This document shows positions 58,786 through 64,000 of a stretch of 64,000 bases of DNA, piece by piece. The notes below the pieces were generated by a model. The model saw only the letters and a program-made list of their open reading frames with translations. It was not told the origin of the DNA and searched no databases. Every line of letters begins with the position of its first letter. Position 1 is the first letter of the stretch. The position numbers and the translations under genes are program-made. Source of the stretch: JAEZDC01 sp036676415 (GTDB lineage Bacteria; Bacteroidota; Bacteroidia; Chitinophagales; Chitinophagaceae); contig JAKFCX010000025.1 of the NCBI GenBank assembly GCA_036676415.1, forward strand, positions 62,001-126,000, in the 5' to 3' direction.

Positions 58786-61185
58786 ATGACTACTGAACAA
58801 TTCTTTTTTAAGCCTGAAGACGACAACGATTTTATACCGATCATTCCTATAAATGAAGATGGAGAAGACAAGAACCTGGTGATTCCGGATGTGATGCCAT
58901 TGTTACCACTGCGTAATACTGTTTTATTTCCAGGTGTTGTAATCCCTATCACAGTTGGAAGAGACAAGAGCATCAAAGCAGTAAATGATGCTTATAAAAC
59001 AGATAAACTCATCGGCGTTATTGCACAAAAAGATCCGAACCTTGAAGACCCGATATTCAGTGATCTTGTTGAGATCGGAACCATCGCTAAGATCGTTAAG
59101 TTGATTAAAATGCCTGATGGTGGTACTACGATTATCATCCAGGGAAAGAAAAGATTCAAAGTACTAAGCCTGGTTTCAGACGATCCATATTTCAAAGCAA
59201 AGGTTAGCCTGATGCCTGATGATGAAATTCCAACTGACCAGGATTTTGAAGCTACTATCAGCAGTATAAAAGATCTGGCTACACAGATCATCACACTTTC
59301 TCCAAATATGCCAACGGAGGCTTCTATTATTTTAAAGAATATAGAAAACCCTTCGTTCCTCATCAACTTCGTTAGCAGTAATATGAACAGCGAGTTGGGA
59401 GAAAAACAGGACTTGCTGGAAATAGATGACCTGCAATTAAGAGCAGAAAAACTCATTAACCTTTTACATAAGGATCTGCAGTTTGCCGAGTTGAAAAACA
59501 AGGTCACCGCAAAAACAAAAACGGAGATAGACAAACAACAGAAAGAGTATTTTTTACAACAGCAGCTCAAAAGCATCAAAGAAGAGCTTGGTGGAGATAC
59601 CAACGAACGTGAAGTGGCTGAAATGCGGAAAAAAGGTGAAGCCAAGAAGTGGACCGCTGCTGCAAAAGCAATGTTCAAGAGTGGAATAGAAAAACTGGAG
59701 AGAATGCATCCTTCCACTCCTGATTATTCGGTTGTTTATAATCATCTTGATCTTTTGTTAGACCTGCCATGGGAAGAATATACCAAAGACAATTATGATC
59801 TGAAATACGCTAAAAAGATTTTAGATCATGATCATTACGGAATGGAGAAGATCAAAAGCAGGATTCTCGAATACCTTGCTGTACTGAAGTTGAAGGGTGA
59901 TATGAAAAGCCCGATACTTTGTTTTGTTGGTCCTCCCGGTATTGGAAAAACATCTTTGGGTAGAAGCATTGCACATGCTATCGGCAGAAAATATTCCAGG
60001 TTAAGTTTAGGTGGTTTGCATGATGAAAGTGAAATAAGAGGACATCGTAAAACTTACATTGGTGCAATGCCGGGAAGAATTTTGCAGAACATCAGGAAGA
60101 TCAAAACATCCAATCCTGTAATGATCTTAGATGAGATCGACAAGATTGGAAGTGATTTCAGGGGTGATCCTTCTTCTGCTTTGCTGGAAGTATTAGATCC
60201 TGAACAGAACCATACTTTCTACGATAATTATCTTGAGCTGGAATATGATCTGAGTAAAGTATTATTTATCGCTACTGCAAATAATCTTGGACAGATTCAA
60301 CCTGCTTTAAGAGACAGGCTTGAGATCATTGACCTGAGTGGTTATGCTGTGGAAGAAAAAGTTGAAATTGCTAAAAGACATCTTGTACCAAAGCAGAAAG
60401 AAGCACATGGATTGAAGAAAGTAAACTTCAAGATCAGTGATACTGTTTTGCAGAAGATGGTGGAAAGTTATACAAGAGAAAGTGGTGTAAGAGAGTTAGA
60501 TCGTCAACTAGCTTCGGTAATGAGATACGAAGCCAAGGAATTTGCGATGAAGGGGAAGATCAAACCTTCACTCACAAATGCTGAATTGCAGAAGATACTT
60601 GGGTCACCACGCTACAGTAATGAAATTTATAAAACAGCCAATATGCCTGGTGTGGCTGTAGGCCTTGCATGGACATATGTAGGTGGTGATATTTTGTTTA
60701 TCGAATCAGTTTTGAGTGAGGGAAAAGGAGAAATGAAACTCACAGGTAACCTTGGCCAGGTAATGAAAGAAAGTGCCACCACTGCACTCACTTATCTCCA
60801 GGCCAATGCAAAGAAATATGATATTGATCCGGTAATGTTCGAAAAAAGAACCGTGCATGTGCATGTACCTGAAGGAGCAACACCTAAAGATGGTCCGAGT
60901 GCAGGAATTACAATGCTAACATCACTCACCTCTGCTTTTACAGGTAGAAAAGTGAAGCCGTATTTAGCCATGACAGGTGAGATCACACTTCGTGGCCAGG
61001 TATTACCGGTTGGCGGCATCAAGGAAAAAATTCTTGCAGCTAAAAGAGCAGGTTTGAAAGAGATCATCATGTGCTGGCAGAATGAAAAAGATGTACAGGA
61101 AGTAGATAGCAATTTTATTAAAGGAATGAAATTTCATTATGTGAAGACGATGGGGCAGGTGTTGGAATTGGCTTTGGTGGAGTAA
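58786..61185 (+). CDS. lon: ATP-dependent protease Lon
   Basis: A 799-residue LonA protease that degrades misfolded and regulatory proteins. The start is ATG 58786 (MTTEQFFFKPEDDNDFIPII); a TTG twelve bases upstream is less likely. It has the N-terminal substrate domain (LPLRNTVLFPGVVIPITVGR), a coiled helix, Walker A VGPPGIGKTSLGRS, Walker B MILDEIDKIG, and the Ser-Lys protease dyad in PKDGPSAGITML and GGIKEKILAAKRAG. Length is normal. It is monocistronic. Confidence 0.97.
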   Translation: MTTEQFFFKPEDDNDFIPIIPINEDGEDKNLVIPDVMPLLPLRNTVLFPGVVIPITVGRDKSIKAVNDAYKTDKLIGVIAQKDPNLEDPIFSDLVEIGTIAKIVKLIKMPDGGTTIIIQGKKRFKVLSLVSDDPYFKAKVSLMPDDEIPTDQDFEATISSIKDLATQIITLSPNMPTEASIILKNIENPSFLINFVSSNMNSELGEKQDLLEIDDLQLRAEKLINLLHKDLQFAELKNKVTAKTKTEIDKQQKEYFLQQQLKSIKEELGGDTNEREVAEMRKKGEAKKWTAAAKAMFKSGIEKLERMHPSTPDYSVVYNHLDLLLDLPWEEYTKDNYDLKYAKKILDHDHYGMEKIKSRILEYLAVLKLKGDMKSPILCFVGPPGIGKTSLGRSIAHAIGRKYSRLSLGGLHDESEIRGHRKTYIGAMPGRILQNIRKIKTSNPVMILDEIDKIGSDFRGDPSSALLEVLDPEQNHTFYDNYLELEYDLSKVLFIATANNLGQIQPALRDRLEIIDLSGYAVEEKVEIAKRHLVPKQKEAHGLKKVNFKISDTVLQKMVESYTRESGVRELDRQLASVMRYEAKEFAMKGKIKPSLTNAELQKILGSPRYSNEIYKTANMPGVAVGLAWTYVGGDILFIESVLSEGKGEMKLTGNLGQVMKESATTALTYLQANAKKYDIDPVMFEKRTVHVHVPEGATPKDGPSAGITMLTSLTSAFTGRKVKPYLAMTGEITLRGQVLPVGGIKEKILAAKRAGLKEIIMCWQNEKDVQEVDSNFIKGMKFHYVKTMGQVLELALVE

Positions 61186-61206
61186 TAATTCTCATTTAAA
61201 TAATAT

Positions 61207-61238
61207 AAAAGAGCAAAGTCGTAAAGGCTTTGCTTTTT
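61207..61238 (+). terminator. Intrinsic terminator after lon
   Basis: AGCAAAG and CTTTGCT pair around a 9-nt loop, followed by TTTTTTC. Confidence 0.7.
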
Positions 61239-61263
61239 TCTTTCGTTGAGTAATGATCAATCT

Positions 61264-61300
61264 TCGTTTTGCCTCTTTGCCAACTTTGCCTCTTGCGTAA
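61264..61300. repeat. Single-arm word-repeat tract (TTTGCCTCTTTGCC type)
   Basis: CGTTTTGCCTCTTTGCCAAC with TTTGCCTCTTGCGTAAAATT, directly downstream of the AraC-family gene (stop at 61305). The words resemble the spacer at 48702-48778. Confidence 0.4.
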
Positions 61301-61304
61301 AATT

Positions 61305-62303
61305 CTAAATCGCCAAAGCCCCATCCTTTGCAATCAACTCACTTGGCAATACCCCAAACTGCTTTTTAAAACTTCCTGCAAAATGGCTCAGGTTTGAATA
61401 ACCCACTTTTATTCCCACTTCTTTAATAGAATGTTTCCCTTCGAGTAATAATGACTTAGCTCTCTGCATCCTGTTCTTCTGGTAATATTCGTAGATAGGC
61501 ATCCCATAGAGTTTCTTGAAATCGGTTTTCAATTTCGTAGGACTCATGGCACATAACCTGGACAAATAATTTATGTTGGGTGGCGTTACCGAAAAATCAT
61601 TCACCAGCATAGATTCAATCTTCATTAATCTTACGATCTCATTATCAGAAAACCTCAGCTTATCTGATTCCGGCTTCTGTTGGGCCATTAGTTTTGTAAG
61701 AAACTTCTCTATCAGCAACATCGTCCGGTTCTGCATAAAATTCATTGCTAAAGGATGTGTGATGGTTTCCTTCATCAAATCCTTTAAGATTGTTCTGTAT
61801 TCCACACCTAATGGATCTACAACACCCGATTGCACATATTCTGAGAAGTATTTTGTCAGCAGGTCATTAATCACCTGCTCGTCCATGAACTGCTGGAGAT
61901 GATTCCTGCGAAATAAAATACGATAGGAAAGCAGTCTTGCATTAGCCGGGATAAAATATTTACTTGTTACTTCAGTATTAGTAAGCAATACCATCTGCTT
62001 AAGCATATTAAAAGAATCATCTCTCGGCGTAGAGTATAAGGTGGGTGCTTCTATAGCTTCATTAAACTGCAAAATGTAATATTGACTACTGATGCTTCCC
62101 CGGTGTAACAACACATCTTCTCTGAACTTACAGTCTGATATCAAAATTGAAATACCATTCGGAAGTGTTACAGCTTTCATGTAACCCATTCCTACATGAG
62201 ACGGAATAACAATAATGCCGTCAATAACCTTCACTTTAAAGTGGCGTGAAAAGGTTTGGAGCAAGTCATGATAACTAACAGAGTCGTAGTAAATTTCCAT
62301 CAT
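61305..62303 (-). CDS. AraC-family transcriptional regulator, paralogue 1
   Basis: A 332-residue regulator. The C-terminal AraC domain (about 225-325) has LSRLCAMSPTKLKTDFKKLY and EVGIKVGYSNLSHFAGSFKK. The N-terminal 200 residues (SVSYHDLLQTFSRHFKVKVI, GMGYMKAVTLPNGISILISD) are shared with the neighbouring paralogue 62345-63310 and are probably a ligand-binding cupin-like domain. The pair lies in tandem behind a PspC gene. The signal and targets are unknown. Confidence 0.92.
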   Translation of the reverse strand: MMEIYYDSVSYHDLLQTFSRHFKVKVIDGIIVIPSHVGMGYMKAVTLPNGISILISDCKFREDVLLHRGSISSQYYILQFNEAIEAPTLYSTPRDDSFNMLKQMVLLTNTEVTSKYFIPANARLLSYRILFRRNHLQQFMDEQVINDLLTKYFSEYVQSGVVDPLGVEYRTILKDLMKETITHPLAMNFMQNRTMLLIEKFLTKLMAQQKPESDKLRFSDNEIVRLMKIESMLVNDFSVTPPNINYLSRLCAMSPTKLKTDFKKLYGMPIYEYYQKNRMQRAKSLLLEGKHSIKEVGIKVGYSNLSHFAGSFKKQFGVLPSELIAKDGALAI

Positions 62304-62344
62304 AGGCAGGCGTTACAGCTAATTTAGGAAAACTATAACGAATT

Positions 62345-63310
62345 TCACCTGCCACTTATGATGTCAGAAGGCAATTGATCGAAACTTTTTTTAAAGGCCT
62401 TGGCAAAATTGCTGAGGTTAGAGTAGCCTACTTCCATTCCCACTTCCTTTACATTATACTTGTTGGAGAGCAGCATAGCTTTGGCTTTGTTCATTCTATG
62501 CTTCTGGAAATATTGATATATGGGCAATCCGTAAATCTCTTTGAACGTGTTTTTTAGCTTCGAAGGACTCATCGCAGCCATCTTAGCTAATTTTGAAATT
62601 CCTGGTGGCGAGCCTGAAAAATCTTTCAAAAGCTCCTGTTCAACCTTCTGCAACCTCAGGATATCGTCATTGGAGACCTTCATATCAAAATGCTGATCGT
62701 TCATCTTCTTGTAAATCCTGGTAAAAAATCTTTCGATCAGCAGCATGGTCCGGTTCTGGATGATCAGGTTCTCGAAACTCTTACTGTCGCCAGCCGACAT
62801 CAATTCACCTAAAATTCTCTTATACTCGGCATCCATTGGTTCGTAATTGAATGCACTCATCTTAAGTGACAGGTATTTTTTAATTACCTCACCTACTTCC
62901 TCCACTCCAAGAAATCCTTCCAGCCATTCTTTACTAAAGTGGATGTTAACATTCTTTACAACGGTTCCATTGGTATATAAAAAAAGCCAGTCGAACTTGG
63001 TACTGGCGAGAAACACAGCTGATTTGCTTGTTACTTCAGGTGTGCCGGGAACTTTATTGATCACCTCATCAAAACGAAGGGTGTAGTAATCGAGATCGCT
63101 CTTCTTTCGTTGGAAGAGAATATCTTCTTTGAAGGAGTAATCACTGATGAGGCACTGTAATCCATTGGAGAATCTCACCAGCTTCATATATCCATCTCCG
63201 ATAGCTGGGTCAATAGACAAAACATTATCCTTCAGTTTCGATTTGAGGGATTTGGAGTAGAATTTTAAGAGTTCGTCGTAGTCAGTATGGTTGTATTCCA
63301 GTTTAAGCAC
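62345..63310 (-). CDS. AraC-family transcriptional regulator, paralogue 2
   Basis: A 321-residue regulator with the same layout as its neighbour: sensor region DYDELLKFYSKSLKSKLKDN, GDGYMKLVRFSNGLQCLISD, then a C-terminal AraC domain with LAKMAAMSPSKLKNTFKEIY and EVGMEVGYSNLSNFAKAFKK. The start is GTG at 63308-63310, chosen because the N-termini of both paralogues then align. It is 4 bp from the PspC stop codon, so the two are likely co-transcribed. Confidence 0.9.
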   Translation of the reverse strand: MLKLEYNHTDYDELLKFYSKSLKSKLKDNVLSIDPAIGDGYMKLVRFSNGLQCLISDYSFKEDILFQRKKSDLDYYTLRFDEVINKVPGTPEVTSKSAVFLASTKFDWLFLYTNGTVVKNVNIHFSKEWLEGFLGVEEVGEVIKKYLSLKMSAFNYEPMDAEYKRILGELMSAGDSKSFENLIIQNRTMLLIERFFTRIYKKMNDQHFDMKVSNDDILRLQKVEQELLKDFSGSPPGISKLAKMAAMSPSKLKNTFKEIYGLPIYQYFQKHRMNKAKAMLLSNKYNVKEVGMEVGYSNLSNFAKAFKKSFDQLPSDIISGR

Positions 63311-63314
63311 AGGC

Positions 63315-63536
63315 TTACAGGTATCTCAAAGGGTTTCGTTTAGCAAAAAGGATGTATCGTTTGATGTTCATCCAGAATGCCATGATCATATATACAATTA
63401 TCGGCGATCCCATCGTCAAAAAAGAGATATAGATGAACCACATACGAATTTTTGAAGTGGCTATACCTAATTTTTCTCCAACGGCTGTACAAACGCCAAA
63501 AAGCTGCCATTCAATGTACTGCTTTAGTCTGTTCAT
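63315..63536 (-). CDS. PspC-domain membrane protein
   Basis: A 73-residue protein with a PspC pattern: WQLFGVCTAVGEKLGIATSK, then IRMWFIYISFLTMGSPIIVY and MIMAFWMNIKRY. PspC domains form a single membrane segment with a short cytoplasmic part. In enterobacteria PspC senses envelope stress with PspB; no pspB is visible here. It is the first gene of a transcript with the two AraC paralogues. Confidence 0.9.
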   Translation of the reverse strand: MNRLKQYIEWQLFGVCTAVGEKLGIATSKIRMWFIYISFLTMGSPIIVYMIMAFWMNIKRYILFAKRNPLRYL

Positions 63537-63578
63537 ATACGCAAATTAAACTAAAATGAGTACATGATCGAAATCAAG

Positions 63579-63609
63579 TTTTCTGCCAAGCTTTGAACCC
63601 GTACATTTG
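63579..63609 (+). promoter_or_regulatory. Bacteroidota-type promoter upstream of the aconitase gene
   Basis: TTTT at 63579-63582 and TACATTTG at 63602-63609, 19 nt apart, match the -33/-7 pattern with one mismatch in the -33 box. The start site would be about 35 nt before the ATG at 63651. Confidence 0.5.
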
Positions 63610-63650
63610 CACCTCGAATTCAGTGTTCATAACCAAACTTTTTTATACTC

Positions 63651-64000
63651 ATGGCTTTTGATATTGAAATGATTAGAAAGGTTTATGCCGGGATGCCAGC
63701 TAAGATTGAAGCAGCAAGAAGGAATCTCGGAAGACCCCTTACCTTATCTGAAAAAATTCTCTTTTCGCATCTGCATAATGATCAGGCATTACAAAACTTT
63801 GATCGTGGAGTAAATTATGTTGATTTTGCTCCTGATCGTGTAGCAATGCAGGATGCAACAGCACAAATGGCTTTACTGCAATTTATGCAGGCAGGAAGAC
63901 CGAAAGTTGCGGTTCCATCAACAGTGCATTGCGATCACCTGATACAGGCAAAGGATGGAGCCAATAAAGATCTTGAAATAGCACTCAGTGCCAATAAAGA
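63651..64000 (+). CDS. Aconitate hydratase, N-terminal part (runs off the window)
   Basis: About 116 residues are present: MAFDIEMIRKVYAGMPAKIE, RPLTLSEKILFSHLHNDQAL, VNYVDFAPDRVAMQDATAQM, GRPKVAVPSTVHCDHLIQAK. This is the N-terminal domain of a mitochondrial-type aconitase (AcnA/Aco2 class), which isomerises citrate to isocitrate and carries a 4Fe-4S cluster further on. With icd at 47338 it supplies two consecutive TCA-cycle steps, though the genes are 15 kb apart. The Fe-S ligand cysteines are beyond the window. Confidence 0.93.
   Translation, partial: MAFDIEMIRKVYAGMPAKIEAARRNLGRPLTLSEKILFSHLHNDQALQNFDRGVNYVDFAPDRVAMQDATAQMALLQFMQAGRPKVAVPSTVHCDHLIQAKDGANKDLEIALSANK

Noticed and set aside
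1..64000. tRNA or rRNA genes
   Set aside because: No cloverleaf with a TTCGA/TTCAA arm or rRNA-like conserved stretch was recognised by eye; a covariance-model search would be decisive.

Overview
The window looks like chromosome of a Bacteroidota bacterium, most likely family Chitinophagaceae. The evidence is gene content and signals rather than a marker tree: the parA-parB-DUF5683-dapB order, a highly acidic DUF2795 protein, LigD with domain order phosphoesterase-ligase-polymerase, many outer-membrane beta-barrels and SPOR/DUF4440 proteins, and several TAnnTTTG (-7) promoters of the Bacteroidota housekeeping sigma factor. Coding density is high, both strands are used in blocks, and I see no rRNA, tRNA, CRISPR array, prophage or transposase gene.

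Layout. 1-4144: cut-off M28 peptidase, a LytTR/LytS-type two-component pair, an M20 amidohydrolase and a SPOR protein (all minus). 4194-7808: deoC, a full aldehyde dehydrogenase and a truncated catalytically dead one, together resembling a split ALDH16. 7893-11213: secA. 11557-17144: membrane-anchored EEP-fold protein, atpG, an S23-type four-helix-bundle gene, scpB, a BON protein with a disordered N-terminus and a CvpA-CAP fusion. 17180-20629: peroxiredoxin, DUF2795, two lone LolD/MacB-like ATPases, a cobalamin adenosyltransferase and gatC. 20780-28227: a signalling block with two sigma-54 activators, a hybrid kinase with HPt, a lone receiver, and a four-helix (DUF2383-like) gene with a good sigma-54 promoter. 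28420-35589: stress/DNA-repair island (DUF892, LigD, Ku, topoisomerase IB, SDR, unknown). 35628-39253: GNAT, GlxA-type regulator, and a plus-strand run of small proteins (HMA-like, two SRPBCC, VOC, DoxX). 39782-50681: SWIB with a histone-H1-like tail, GH13, alpha/beta hydrolase, PafA-like phosphatase, serine palmitoyltransferase-like enzyme, a polyvalent-protein kinase domain, icd, kdsA and threonine dehydrogenase. 50783-58611: beta-barrels, dapB, DUF5683, parB, parA, UPF0173 hydrolase and a metallophosphoesterase. 58786-64000: lon, two paralogous AraC regulators with PspC, and the start of aconitase.

The most unusual structure is intergenic. Two kinds of dispersed sequence recur. The first is a 45-65 nt repeat with core GACGCAACAGAAG or GTGAGTGACACAAC and a 3' end like GCTGGTATCA (eleven copies found by eye). 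The second is a set of inverted spacers built from short repeated words (for example ACACGAATT, GTAAACT, GACTTAATG, CTTTGCGT) that often begin at the stop codon of the neighbouring gene. One spacer of the second kind, between atpG and scpB, carries the S23-type four-helix-bundle gene between its two arms. S23/IVP proteins were first known from intervening sequences in 23S rRNA, so this may be an intergenic relative of those elements, with the other spacers as empty copies.
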